From NCBI GenBank assembly GCA_024529925.1, contig JAFEUB010000841.1, positions 437,501-501,500 on the forward strand: a stretch of 64,000 bases of DNA, written 5' to 3'. A program made the translations under genes and the position numbers. The notes under the pieces are model-generated. The model saw nothing but the letters and a program-made list of their open reading frames with translations, had not been told where the DNA came from and did no database searches. The DNA comes from Ophthalmolycus amberensis. Its lineage: Eukaryota; Chordata; Actinopteri; Perciformes; Zoarcidae. Shown here piece by piece: positions 1 to 12,900 of this stretch (the stretch's first letter is position 1; each line of letters begins with the position of its first letter).

Positions 1-1249
1 ATCTCTGCTAGCCAACCAGAGAATAATAATAATATATAACATTCTTGGTCTTAAAAGTAGGTTCAGAGTTTTGCTGTTACGTAGCTGACATTTGCATCGG
101 GGAGAGTGGCATCCTTTATCCTTTATGTGAAATAAACTCTGGTGTTTGCCATCGCTGATCAAAATCAATCCAATTAGCTTCAAAATAAACCAACTTTACT
201 TTCTTTTATTTGCTTGAGTAAAGATAAAGTGGTGGTTGGATGTCATCAAGCATGGTTCATTGAAATAATGTTCTCATGAGGCAAGTTGTATTGTTCTGCA
301 TCTGGGTTGGGACTCTACACATCAGTGCACGTCAAGACATATTACGACAAACACGTCAAACAGGTCTCAAAAATCAAGCTCATCAGCAAGTGGAAAATCA
401 AATGTGACACCTGAAAGAGCAGCAATGCATGCAAGCTGTGGCGATCATCATTGAGCCTCCTGCTCTCAATCCTAAATCGCTGAGCTGAGAGCTGTGCTGA
501 AATATCCACACGGAGGGAAATGCCATGATTTGAATATAGATTGGGGTGGTGATCTGTGGTATTTTGAACTCATTGATGTTGAGATGTAATGCTCTGAAAT
601 GTCTCGAGTGTTTGCATTTATTGATGTGGACGGGAAGTCTCTGAAGTAAAAACTGTTTTTTTGGGTCGAAGAGAAGATTAAAAAATGCAGCGTTGGCTTT
701 ATGACATTTTCGGATAAACACATTCACTCGAATACTGAGATGTGTCTTCAGGCTTTTCTTGGTGATATTGTCACCCATCAGTGTCATCAGGTTGGACATA
801 AACAGATCGGGCTTCTCCCTAGTTGATATGTGACATTACACACTGACGAGATGCTCTAAGGCACACTGCATCAGAACTGTCATCATACCTGTCAGGCGGT
901 AATTGAGTCTTTTCCCAAGTACATTTTGTGACCAGACGGTGTACGCATGACAGAATCCTCACTGAGTGGTCACAACATCCTTTTGCTTTAGTTGCATGGA
1001 CTCGTAAAGGTTATTAAGCAATGCACCATCATTTGTACCTCATTTCTGTATCTTGTTTCGCGCTGTAATTGTACATTCATTTCAGCAAATCATGGCTGAT
1101 TAACTGTAGGAATGAGGACAGCAGTGGCTAGATGCATCATTTATTATTTCAAGTTCTATCAAAACTGGGTCACACGTGCCTGAGAATCTGTGCATACAGG
1201 GGAAAACAAAGACGTAAGCAATATAGCACCCTTGTGTAATTTGTGTAAT

Positions 1250-1527
1250 GTTGGTGCAGTGGTTAGCACTGCCACCTCACAACAGGAAGGTGTTGTGTTC
1301 CCCTGTAGGCCCCTTTCTGTGGGCCTGTGTTCGCGTGGGACCCCTCCAGGTGTACCCCCCCTCCCCCGTCTCATTATCTGCCGTAAAAGCAAATCAAAAT
1401 ACGCGATCATAAAATCAGGTTTCCAATTCGGATTGTCGAGCCCTAGGGTACCAACTAGATGGAAATAGATGATCTGCTGTGGTGACCCCGAACGGGAAGA
1501 GTCAGAAGAAGAAGAAGAAGAAGCAAC
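1250..1527 (+). repeat. degenerate interspersed repeat, SINE-like, with GAA tail
   Basis: GTGCAGTGGTTAGCACTGCC, then CCTCACAACAGGAAGGT and TTTCTGTGGGCCTG, is the worn start of a very common teleost interspersed repeat. The end, GATCTGCTGTGGTGACCCC and GAACGGGAAGAGTCAGAAG, is its usual 3' end, running into (GAA)n at about 1503-1523. The middle is short, suggesting deletion. Recognised from memory of fish genomes; family name not asserted. Confidence 0.6.
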
Positions 1528-4500
1528 AGTCGGACTTCAGTCATGAAATTGGATTTCCCTGGATGCAATCGACCAAGACGGCCACAATCATTATTAAGAT
1601 CTTTAATATCATTTTATCGGTACTTTCTTATCTCCGGTTCCGATTAGACATCAGCTATGCCGCTATGCGAATGATGGACCTGACTATCGTCCTTATTTTC
1701 TGAAAGGTTAAGTCTGAGCACAAAAAACAACATTCAAGCCCAGTAGCTTTACATTTATTCAGGCGTTAGTAGAATGAAATCAGATCACAGCAGGCATAAA
1801 ACAAATTCATGCCACACACACACACACACGCACACACACAGTATTGGCTAAAAGGGTCAGATGACTGACAGTTTGACCCCACCCATGTCTGCCCTCACAG
1901 CATGCTGTGCTAATGAGTCAAAACTGTTGTTTTTGCTAATGGAGTTTTTCCCCCTATCCCACTTGGCACTTAACCAACTCTACCGCGCTGTCAGACAACG
2001 GGTTAAAACCCAGCCTCCTCCTGATGACTTATTTAAAACACCTCATCAATAATTCAGTGAAGCTTTCACTTGGAGAGGAGTCCCTGTGGAGTGTGCAAGG
2101 AGAAGAGACAGAAGGCGATAACCCTGTCCTGCTCTATAAATAACAGGCCTGGTGGGTGACTGCAGGGCATAACTTTATAAATGGGCACTTCACATTGATC
2201 GTTGACTTCTCGGTGAGGTGAGTTGAGCGTCACATGTCTTCAGTGAGCCTTCTCCTTGTTTGATTCACTAAAGTACCGCATCAGCACGAATCCGGCTCTG
2301 CTGAAACTTCATCCTCTGTCGCAATGTTCAACCACCTTTGCAAGTCCCACAGTGTGAAGAGAGTGCTCTACAGATTCAGCATCGCATTCGTATAACATCG
2401 TCAAACTCTCCAAGATCTTTAAACTGACTTTCATGTTTAAATTCCCCCTTTAAGGCCCAAACTTGTGACTTTTAAAACTACTTTGTTTTTCAGTAGTTGT
2501 ACCTCAGATGACTATCATGGGAGATAACAAAAAAATGCTTTACAAAATACTCTATGTGATCCATTTGGACCACATTATTGGTAATAGAATACAAAATGAT
2601 ATTAAAGGACAAAAGTGGATCATACTAAATTCAATTGGGACCCAAAAGGACCATTCAAAAGGTTTGTAACTGGACCTTCTTTGTTCTCTGGTTGAGCCAG
2701 AAAGAAATCTGCTCTAATCATATTTTCTTTTGCCTTATTTCATGATGTTCCTTGTTCCACTTGTGTGTGTTCGTAGGATCACTTTCTTCCTTCAAGTTGA
2801 GAACAAACACGTTCAGTCTTTTGCAAGAGTTTGCAGATTTGAAAACACGTGCATCTGCCAGTTTCGGGTGCATGTGGTTTTTGAGGGATAATGTGTCAGC
2901 GCAATACTGTCACCTCATAAATCTGCCTTTAGCATGACAATTAAAGTGAATGAACAGGGAATAGCTTAGCCTTACCAAGAAGCATCCCGCTCTCGCATGC
3001 CAAAGTCTTCACTTTTCTGTGAGGGACATTCTACTTGATAGTGCTCTCTACTAACAGTATTGTTGTCATGATAACTAGTCAAGGAGAGTTGTTGCATGCT
3101 GTTTAATATCTCCTGCTTTTTTTTGCTGTGGTTGAATGCAAAAGATTAACAGAAAACCATGTGTCATTCAGCAAAAAGCCATCAGTCAGACACGGGACGT
3201 TCTCTTTGTTAACCAGCAGCCTCAGCTCTATGCTGTCAGTGAGCGATGGACGTGAAGTTTCTCCCGGATTGTTTGCCATATGTGAGGTTGGCCAGCCACA
3301 CCAGACGGACTACGACTTTCTGTCCTCTATCAATCAGCTCAGAGCTCATATCATTTCCTCACAGCACCAGTTTGCAGGGAGGATGGATGCAAGTGTCAGT
3401 AGACCTTAGCTCATAGTCACCGTTAAGGATAAGCAGAGCAGACAAGTGCGCTCAAACTATTACGGACCCGAGTGTGTGTGTGTGTGTGTGTGTGTGTTAG
3501 CTTTACTATGCACAACTCAGACAGCAGAGTCAGCTGTAACATTTGGCCCCAGCGGGACCCCTTCTGTCTGTGTCAGTGTTTTGGATTCAGGAGGGAGAGA
3601 AAGAGAAAGAGAGGTCCTTGAGCTCCTCATATCTGTCAGATGAATTAATGAAACACGCCTCAGTCCACAGGGACACCTCAGCCTGCATAAGCACTCAGCC
3701 ATGACAGACACAGACTGACATAAGCCGTAGAAAGACGTGCACGCATGTACATGAAGTTCAACACAAATAAGCATGCAAAGGTATTCACACCTTTACCGTG
3801 TATGTCCCCCACACTGCCCTGTCCAAGTCTGAGTGTACACTACAATATGCACAGTATGATAGCGCACCCTCCGTTTATTATACAGTGTAAAAAGGATTGT
3901 GGCAGGAGGGAATAGCTTTTACTCCGCTGTATCTACGCATCTGGCATCAACCTTGGCATAAACACACCTGGCCCCTTTTAGGTTTGTTGATCAGAGTTTT
4001 GGCATCGAGTTTGAAATTCCTCTTATGAGAAGCTGGTGACCTCAGCAAGTCCCCTAAAGATGCACCACAGAGAGAAATGGTCTTTGCCAGATCCTGAAAG
4101 AGGTCTGTTTGGGCTCCCAGAGATGGACGTCCTGTGGTGAGGAGAACATTCTTAGCTGGATTAGGAGGCATGTTTGTTTACCAAGGTAGATGTGCTGCTC
4201 CGAGGCGAGGAGAGAGGAGAATATTAAGAAAGGAAGAGCAAAATGTTCCAACAGTTTATGCAACATTCATAAGATATAAAAAGGATTGGAAGCGGCCGTG
4301 TACAGTATTGTATCAAAGGGTTGAATATTCAACCTGACATGGGCAGAATCCTGCAGCAGACATGCCTTTCCTAACCCTATGGGGGGGATTTTGTATTATT
4401 ATTTGCAGCTACCACTTTAAATGTCTATTGCTTTGGTATTCTGCTTATTTATTTTAATTTCCAGCAGTGGACACAAAGGAAATGTTATGGTAGCTCCGAG

Positions 4501-5877
4501 CTTATGCAACAGAGATGCTCATCCTACTAAAAATATCACCGCTTATCTGTGTCAAGTATGACGATGGTGTAGTTGAGATAAATTTTGATTTCTGATAAAT
4601 AGTACTTCATACAGAGTTGTGCTCGTGGCTAACGGAGTTTGGTTCGTAACAGCGAGGCGTTCTGTATCGTAGACACTCTGATAACGGGACGTAGTGCAGT
4701 CTCATTGTATCACTGTAATCATGAAGGGTGCGAATACAAAATCTTTTGGTTGCTTAAGTTGCTGCTCTTTTGAACAGTTTGTGTTTGTTTATTTTTACTG
4801 TTAAACATTTCAGGGACATTAATTGCCATTTCTGTAAATGTGCCAGTTTAGCCATCTTGGCAAATTTTCAACTGCAGTCCCTGGGCTGTCTTCTTGTAAC
4901 TGGGTAAAACTCTGATATAGATGTTTTTGGGCCCATGGACAAATTATAATCTTTTTATTTATCTATTATTAATTAATGACGGCAATTTGCCTGTAGCGTA
5001 GAGTAGTAGTTCCGGACTTCCTTGTGTTTTGGCCAAACTCTCAAGAGGTGAATTCCTGATAGTTGCACATACTGTACGTGCTCAGACAAAAAACACAACA
5101 ATGAAGATTGGGGACCCAAAAAAAAGCGACCAGAGCAACTGAAACGACAAGTCATTCTTCCTTCCAACTTGGTTTCTCCATGTAGCAGCTCGTGCCATCA
5201 TGAATATTTAACACGTGCATACATTGTGAATGAGAAAGGACAGAAAAAAAAAAACGAGCCTTACCCTCACTGGCTTCACCAAAACTAGCACACCACCCCC
5301 CATCTCCATACACATGTAGGCTCACTCTGATACACGCACATGCTATTGTTCCCTGCTGGATGAGAAAAATGGGGCTGGGGGGGAGGGGGGGGCTCTTATC
5401 CCCTAGACCAGCATCTCCTTGCCCTGTTTATCAAGACTTTTGTGGAGAAATTGCAGTTGTGATTTTGTGAGGGGCAGCGGGCGCAGGAGTCTTTGTGTGA
5501 GGTCCCTGTCTGCAAGTTCCCGTAGCAAGAAGAGACAAGAGCTGCACTGTCACCCTCTGCCAAAAATACAAATAATGCCTTTCCTTTCTTCCTGCTCCTC
5601 TTCCCTTCCTTCGTCCCTCTACCCTCTTTCTCTCTCTCTCTCTTATACTCGTCTTTTCAGTCCCAGAGGGTTGGTTCATCTCACCATTGTTCAACTGGTA
5701 TTGGTGAGAGTAAACTGGCGGGCAGCGGTGGGAGGAGGTGTGTTAATGTGTGTGTGTGTGTGGGGCCTGGTAAGCCACTCCCCCTCTGAGCTGATTCCAG
5801 TCATCACAGCAATAATGAAGTGCACACGACGCTGCCCGCCCGCCTGCCAGTGTGACATACTGTCACCGCTCTGGAGG

Positions 5878-5949
5878 ACACGCACACTCACACACATTCA
5901 CACACACTCACACACATTCACACACACTCACACACATTCACACACACTC
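5878..5949. repeat. 18-bp minisatellite (CACACACTCACACACATT)n
   Basis: About four near-perfect copies alternate CACACTCA and CACATTCA. It lies about 300 bases upstream of the candidate specc1 start codon, so it falls in the presumed promoter or 5' untranslated region. Confidence 0.85.
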
Positions 5950-6247
5950 GCAGTCACTCACTGACGGGACACGCAGCCTGCCTCCTCACACATGCACACA
6001 CACGCAGTCACCCACACAGTCCTGGGAAGGAGTGGAGAAAAGGAAAGAAGACCAGTAGGAGGGAAGAATAGGAAGGATTTTATGTCTCTCGTGGTCTCCT
6101 CCCTATGTGACTGACCGGTGCTGGTTGTGGGCGCCGAACAGAGCAAACAACCCCGACACTCCAACACACACACCTCTCCCCCGCAGCCACGGATTCTTGG
6201 ATTAGTCCGCCCCGGTGTGGAGAGTGGGAGTCGCAGAGCTGACCAAC

Positions 6248-6287
6248 ATGGGGAACCAGGCGGGGAGACAGGAGGAAACAGAGTCAG
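6248..6287 (+). CDS. specc1: specc1 candidate first coding exon (MGNQAGRQEETES)
   Basis: An ATG in strong context (A at -3, G at +4) opens 13 codons, MGNQAGRQEETES, and runs into a GT donor (CAG|GTCTGC), leaving one base of the next codon. The large exon at 15977 needs exactly one donated base, and G plus GT restores Gly, so the phases agree. The Met-Gly start with small and basic residues resembles an N-myristoylation signal, which is inference. CpG-containing sequence just upstream (for example CCGCCCC near 6208) fits a promoter. It could be an alternative rather than the only first exon; a 40-base match to phase has a one-in-three chance by itself. Confidence 0.55.
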
Positions 6288-7140
6288 GTCTGCTTCTGTT
6301 GTTCGGCGGTTTGCCTCAGCATCACTTATCCCTCTTTGTCTTTGTCCGTCTTTCTCTGACGATGTAAAAGACAAAGACGTGCATTTGCTGAATACAAAAG
6401 AGATAATGAGATAATCTTTCTTGTCTTGTCGTGTCGTGTCAGAGTACATCTCTGGCACAACATGTCCTGACTAATGAATGACTGACGAGTGCTCATTAAC
6501 ATGAGCACTCGTAACATGAACATTCTATGGAGTTATAGAAGCTGTTTAAACGCGTTGGAAGTTAGTCGTTTTGCTCTGTTCTTGTGTCATTATTTGTGCG
6601 AGCGGGGTCCACACCTTTTGTGTTGTGTGTAATTACTGATCTTGTGTGTTGTGTGTCTGTATTCACCGTTTGCACTTGGGTGTAGACATAGGGGAGGAGG
6701 GAGGAGGAGGAGGGGGGGGGGGGTGCTGAGTGAGATTTGCCTGACAGTAAGCATGAGGGAAAGTGTCAAAGGAGATGGTATCATCAGTCTCACGCTCGCA
6801 TCACTCCACTGCCCCGAGCTCATGGCGCCTCACTAACATTTCCATTTCAAAGTCCCTCTGAACTGCGTTCAGCAGCAACTTCCTGCTCATCCAAAGAAAA
6901 CCAAGCTCTTTCACGTCTGTAACCTCTCCCTATTTCTTTAACAAAACCAGTATTTGCATCTTATACGTGTATGTGCACAGAGGCTCCTCATACGTGTAAA
7001 CACACAAAATATATATAAATATACAGAACTATACTCATATTTGTAAGCGGTTATGTGATTATATTTCCAGGCTTTCATCCCAACAAAAATGTACGCTGGC
7101 TAAATATAGCCAGTAAAACCTTGCTAGGGCAACAGGCATT

Positions 7141-7155
7141 CACACAAACACGCAG

Positions 7156-7192
<37 letters not shown>
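7141..7192. repeat. (CA)n microsatellite
   Basis: A CACACA-rich run with CGCGCG interruption, followed by 28 bases of uninterrupted CA ending at 7192. Confidence 0.9.
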
Positions 7193-10100
7193 ATGCAAAA
7201 GTATTTTGTCAGTAGTGGGTGTTAAGCTGCATCACTTCATGGCTGTAGCGTGTGTTGCTTGAAGATAGAGCACAGTAGGCTCATACTGGAAGGCAATGGT
7301 AGCAAGCTGCTGCATGCTTGAAAAGATTAGCTCCCAGTTTCCTCTCCACACACACACACACATACAGTAAACAGTAAATACATCATACACAAAACAAAAG
7401 ACTGTTGAGTCAAAAAGTAGGAACGAAGGAGGATAATATCGTCTTTAATCTCACTAATTATTCTCTAGTTACTAAGCAGAATCGGGCTGCTTGTTGTTGA
7501 GTATTTCTTGGTGCAAACAATAATTCTGAGATTGTTACAGGTAGGTGGTATGTGGGAATGAAAATGAAATGAGTCAGAGTAAAATGTTTGCTCAGCCAGC
7601 GAAAGAATACGCCATCACATTCGCACGCCCTGTAATCAATCATGTTCTTCTCCAGGCTATGAGAAGTATTTAAACTCTGCTTGGTACAGTCCTTAATGAT
7701 CCTCGCTCCAACTTCCCACATGAACCTCCACTATGAAATGAACCAGTCAGCAATATTATAAATTGAGCGAAGCTGCTATTCGTATAAATTAGCGCACTCC
7801 ATTTTTCTCCATGGAGCCTCTATAGTAAATGAATATTGATCATCAAATGGCTTGATTTTCCATCATGCCTGCCCATGACGGGAAGCTATCGATCCAAGAG
7901 CAAAGACACGCACTGTACAAGGCACTGTAGAAGTGTAGTAGTAAACATAGATGTTTAAAACAGTAGTTCATTGTCTACTTTGTTTTCCGATGAACGGCAA
8001 TATCTCTGTTTAAGCTATAACATAAGCTTACCGTCCACCCAGATGGTGAAACGGCCAGCTGAGGTTTGTCAGACTTTGGGCTCGGACAGTAGAAATAACA
8101 GTTCTGGTGCTGGAAGTAAGGGAAGAAATGTGGGAACGGGAGGAACTCGTTCAGATTTGATTGATGGTGTTATCTCTGAAGTGGCAGGCTAAGGAGTAAG
8201 CAGTCTGCTGCAGTGATAAGGAGGTCGTTATCAAAACCAAATTACAGTGAAGGCTACTACACCGAGCCTTTCCGTCTCCTCACTGGCACAGCAGACCAGC
8301 GCCTGCGGCTCAGCTGTTGATGAATTATCAGTAATATATGGTCCAATAACAGTGGGTCTATATTCAGGGCTACAACTCAGTCAGTTGGGCCCATTCGGGC
8401 CCAGGATTAAAGGAAAGTTTAAATATGTTTGTGTAGTGAGGTAAAACAGGTTGTCGTGACTTTCACATGGTCTAAAATAGGAAGTTTCACACACTTGTGG
8501 TCTTTTTTGGATACTGGAAGGGAGCTGTAATGCAAAGCACAGTGATTTCTGAAAGTGGAGGATGCCATCATTGTATCAGTTAGTGTGTAGTCATTGGAAT
8601 AACATTTTTGTTTCTGTTCACACTGCAGCACAGTAACATGAAGTTATCATTTTGTATTGGTGCTGATACCAAGTAACCCAGCTCAGCTCAGATGAGATTT
8701 CTCAAATTTGAACCGGATCATTACTAAATTACATGTAAATCTAAAGTCTTCCTGACTTTCCCGTCAGCTTTGATGCATCTGTTAGTGCGAGGAAACTACA
8801 CTAATGCCTTTGTCACTCTAACTGGTGCATGGAGTTTGGTGACCGGGTCTTTTAAAGGTGACTTTTATTGCTTTCTGCTTCCTATCCCCTGATAAGTGCC
8901 ACTTAGGTGGCCACCAGGCAACAGTCTCTTAACCCGCTGGGACAGGAAGCTGCTGGCTTTAGAAGCTCGGTGACATAGTGGCTTCTTGCAGATTTTATGA
9001 CTCAGCAAATATTATAGCTTGGCTCATAAATCAAAAACGCGCAGGTGACCAGAAGCCATATATCTTGTGCTTTAATAGGAATAGGTTCACGTTCTGCTGG
9101 GTGTACACCTGTGTTAAGGCGATTTTCATCCTCAGGTAAACGGCACTACGCTCGGCCTCCTCTCAGACGAGCGAAAGTCACATCTGTCTTCCCATTTTCT
9201 TCAAACATTCTGATATTTTTGCTTGTTGGCATTATTTTAGCAGCTGCCTTTGTGACAAATATATCACATCATTTCACTTCTAACACTTTGTGTGAAACGC
9301 TTATCTGTCTGGTGCAGCACTGAGACATTGTGCCCGGTGGGTACCGCTCCCTCTAAGAGCAGACTTCCAACGGAAATGCGCAGATTATTGTGCTATCTCA
9401 ACACCATATCAGAGCAAAGTGACGTAGAGCAGGGATGCAACATGAGGAAGCAAGTTTGTCCAACCTCTGACAGCTGGGACACTGTGAGGAAGTTACATCA
9501 GTCGTACTTTCCATGGCAGTTAGCAGTTGACACAGTAAACACGCCGGCGGTTCCACAGAGCTTTGTGTTTGCTGAGGGAGGCGTGTGTTCTTTAAATCTC
9601 CTGCTTGTGTAACTGGAGGCTCCAGCCTGGACATCAAAGTGTATTGTAGCCTTCAGGCCTAAGCTCATAAAAATCACAAATTTATGGCTTAGCAACTAAC
9701 AATAAGTGTATAAAATTGACATTCCAAAAACACTTGAATTGGCTTGTGATCGTGTGTTCAATGCAAACCACATCGACCTGATATCTCTCTGCAGCTGGCT
9801 GTGGTCCGTCCTCACTCTGGCCTTGCTGTGGATGCAGGTTCATGTGTTTATGTCTTGAGAGCGGCAGCTCACTGACAGATCAGATCACTATCGCTCTCTG
9901 AGAGTGAACTTGGCGGTACTGGGTGCCATCTTGTTGATTATGCGTCTTTGTCCCGTCACTCTAGGAAGTGGCACAGCGGAACTCACTGATCTTGAAAGCA
10001 ACGCATGAATTTACTTTGCCTTGTCTAAAATGTTCTAAATACTGGTGTGACTGAGCCCGTCTTTGGATGCGGTTGCCTCTGGTTTTGTTTTAAGCTGTGG

Positions 10101-12559
10101 AAAGGGAGCAACAGTACCCAAGTGTTGGGTTTTTGTGGTCAATCCAGGAAAGTAGATCACAGCTTAATACACCCTAAGGCTTGTAACATGTATTCCAAAG
10201 GTATAAGGCTAAGATGGAAATCATCAGAAGCTTAAAACTAAGTTCAGCGATACTCAAGTACAACCTGTTACCCATCACACACACCGATCCCATAAACCTG
10301 CAATCATGTAAAATGGCATACTATTATTCCGTCAGTGAGTTCGGTCTTAAACGTTTTTCCATTTGGAGCATAAAGAGAATTCTCTCTCAGTTGGCCGGCT
10401 CGTGGTCCGCGCTATTGGATATCTCTATAGGGTAGTGGCTCCATAAGTAGTGTAAAGCGGGGTGGATCAGCATAAGGATGCTGTGTTAAAAGTCTGAGCA
10501 TGCAGGCCAGTTGAAATGATTCAATCACAATGATTAAAGGAGCCAAGGAAGCCAGGCCAAGTGGCCCTCTGTGGCTTGCCAGCTCTCGTGCTGCACTTTC
10601 ATGCTGTGCTGCAGAGGAAGCACAGAGCTGTTCACTTCTCAGGCAGAAACAAACATCTCAGCTTAAATCCACAATGAAGTCTCTATTTATAAAGGCAGGG
10701 TGAGGGGTTTGCGCGATTGATTAACAAGCCACCTGCTGACAGAGTCATAGCAATGACTTAAGACTAAGAATGTATTGAGGTTTATTTCTGCACATTAGTC
10801 AGTCGATATTAATCAGAGCCAGTCAATGCTTAATGGGTTTCATAATATCCAGCCTCTTTATGACCTATAGCCACAACCAAAACATTTCTTTGATTTGCTA
10901 AATTGTATTATTTTCTACTTTCTGCTATTCTATTATTATCCCATGAGCTCAGCCAATGAGCACTTTTCCTCGCCTCCTCTCATGCATCCGGCACATCAGC
11001 CACTGAAACAGCAAACTTTCTCCTGACTCCCATCATGTAGTTACCTCCACACAAATACTTTCAACTTTTTAACGTTATTTTTCAGTGCGCTGAGCGTTAA
11101 AACCCTTATTTGCAGCTAAGGTTTTGCAGTGATACGTTTGATTATATTAAAGAGTTTGAAATGAGCCTTCTGATGATATTGTACTGTCGTGTGCTGCTCA
11201 AGTAGGTATGCAACCAGCTCAGATCTACTTTATGTTCTTAGTAAAAAAAAAATAGGTGACTAAATATAATATAGTCGATTTTATATGTGTAAAAGTCACA
11301 GCAGACTCTTCTATCGATGAATCTCAAACATTTAGCCAAAGGTCAAATTATATTTTGGAATCCGTTGATTCTGTGATGGACTTCTCCCAAGTGCACTCAG
11401 CCATTCAAATCTGGTTTCAACGACGGTACAGCCGTCAGTGAATCGCTGCAAGTTTTAATGATGTAGTTCAGTATATCTGGTTTACACAGCTGACTAGTGC
11501 AAACACTGCTCTTAAGGTGAATTAGATTGCCCTCGTTTTGTATTGTTTGTACTGTTATTTATTTATCACTTTGCATATGATGTCATGTCCTAGACTGGAG
11601 TCATAAATTCCAGCAGTTTTGTAGGAAAAGTTTCATGCTGTATTCACAAAACCTGTTATCATTTTCACAAAACCCAGTATTTATCCAACTTGTGTACCTT
11701 GTTTTTGAAGATGTGCGAAGTACCTTATTATAATGAAAGAACATTTTTATCGTCAACAAGTCGTCATGGTTTTCAGTGGTATATTGTGAGGTTGTGATGC
11801 AGCTTAGCATCCCAGGCTAATCTCTGCGGGTCTGTGGGTGTCATGGAGCCTCGCTTCTGTCTATCTCCCCCTCCAGTAAGAGGAAAGGAATGCCTCTGAG
11901 TCCCAGCGTCTGACTGATAGGCGCCTGTTGACCTATTTCATGCCCAGACAGTTGGACAACAGGAAGGCCAGAATCACCAACTGCCTTTTTTCTGTCTCTC
12001 CTCTCCATTTCCACCTGACTGAAAGAAGTGCACAGCACATTTCCTGGAACACAGAAGGGAAGACAGAGGAAAGACAGCGAGAGATTCCCATCACAAGCTT
12101 TGTTTGTGCGGATGGCGAAGCCAGTGCGTCATTTCAGGTGCCAACTCTCTCTGACACTTGGCCATTAATTCACCGTGACTCCTCCTCACCCGTGACCCTA
12201 CTGTTCTCTAAATTGAAGACTCTGTGCACTCTGCCCACAATGCACTCTGTCACCTATTGGCTGGCAGGCTGGCTGGCTGCAGTTAACCGGCTGGTGCTGG
12301 ACGGCGTCCAGCCACACGGCTCCTGCTGTGATTTGAAAGCTTATCTTCATTAGAGAGAAAGAAGCCAGCACAGTGCATTACTGTGATCAGGGAACTGACT
12401 TCCCATGGATTGACTGACTGGTCTGGAGTACTGGAAGTCAGTCTGTGCAAATAATTTAGATCAAATATGAACAACACAATCATTTCATATGCGCAGTCGC
12501 CCCGATCAGGTTTGGTGTTCATCTAAACCGGCGACATCCGTGGATGGAGGCATCATCTT

Positions 12560-12900
12560 TTTGGGTTGTCCGTCCATTTGGAGTCAAGGATGAACTGATT
12601 TAGATTCTGGTGGTCAAAGGTGAAGCTCTCTGTGATTCTCATTAGTGAGGTGTATCGGGAACAAATTTGAAACAAACGTCCACTTGGACTCGAGGTTGAA
12701 CGGATTTCATTTTAGTGGTTAAAGGTCAACGTGACACACAACTCAAGAATTCAATGTCTAATTATGACAATTTCACACAAATGTCTAATTGGTTAAATTG
12801 ATGAAGTGATGTCATTTTGGACAGACATGGAAACTGCAACATGGCTGGTTGGCGAAAATATAGAACCGCAAGGCGGTAATGCTAGTGACAGTCTGTTCTA
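12560..12900. repeat. interspersed repeat with two 106-bp internal units
   Basis: GTCCATTTGGAGTCAAGGAT at 12572 and GTCCACTTGGACTCGAGGTT at 12678 begin two diverged copies of one unit. Each contains a GAACTGATTT/GAACGGATTT core and GTGGTCAAAGGTGAA/GTGGTTAAAGGTCAA. The right end, CCGCAAGGCGGTAATGCTAG, is typical of a common fish element built of such units. The degree of divergence suggests an old copy. Confidence 0.6.

Larger units (their letters stand above)
1..6247. other. intergenic or 5' flank of specc1
   Basis: No exon was recognised. It holds the repeat at 1250-1527, CA/TG runs near 1812-1840 and 3472-3497, and an 18-base-period CACACACTCACACACATT array at 5878-5949 just upstream of the candidate first exon. 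Several ORFs up to 181 codons exist but are low-complexity or lack any family resemblance. Upstream exons of a longer specc1 isoform could be here but were not seen. Confidence 0.6.

Noticed and set aside
398..799. 133-codon minus-strand ORF
   Set aside because: No recognisable domain, no splice or promoter context, composition like the surrounding non-coding sequence.
5419..6058. ORFs up to 181 codons over CT- and CA-rich sequence
   Set aside because: The translations are dominated by Ser/Leu and His-Thr runs produced by the simple repeats.
5958..6458. 166-codon minus-strand ORF across the specc1 promoter
   Set aside because: No family resemblance; it covers the better supported plus-strand first exon.
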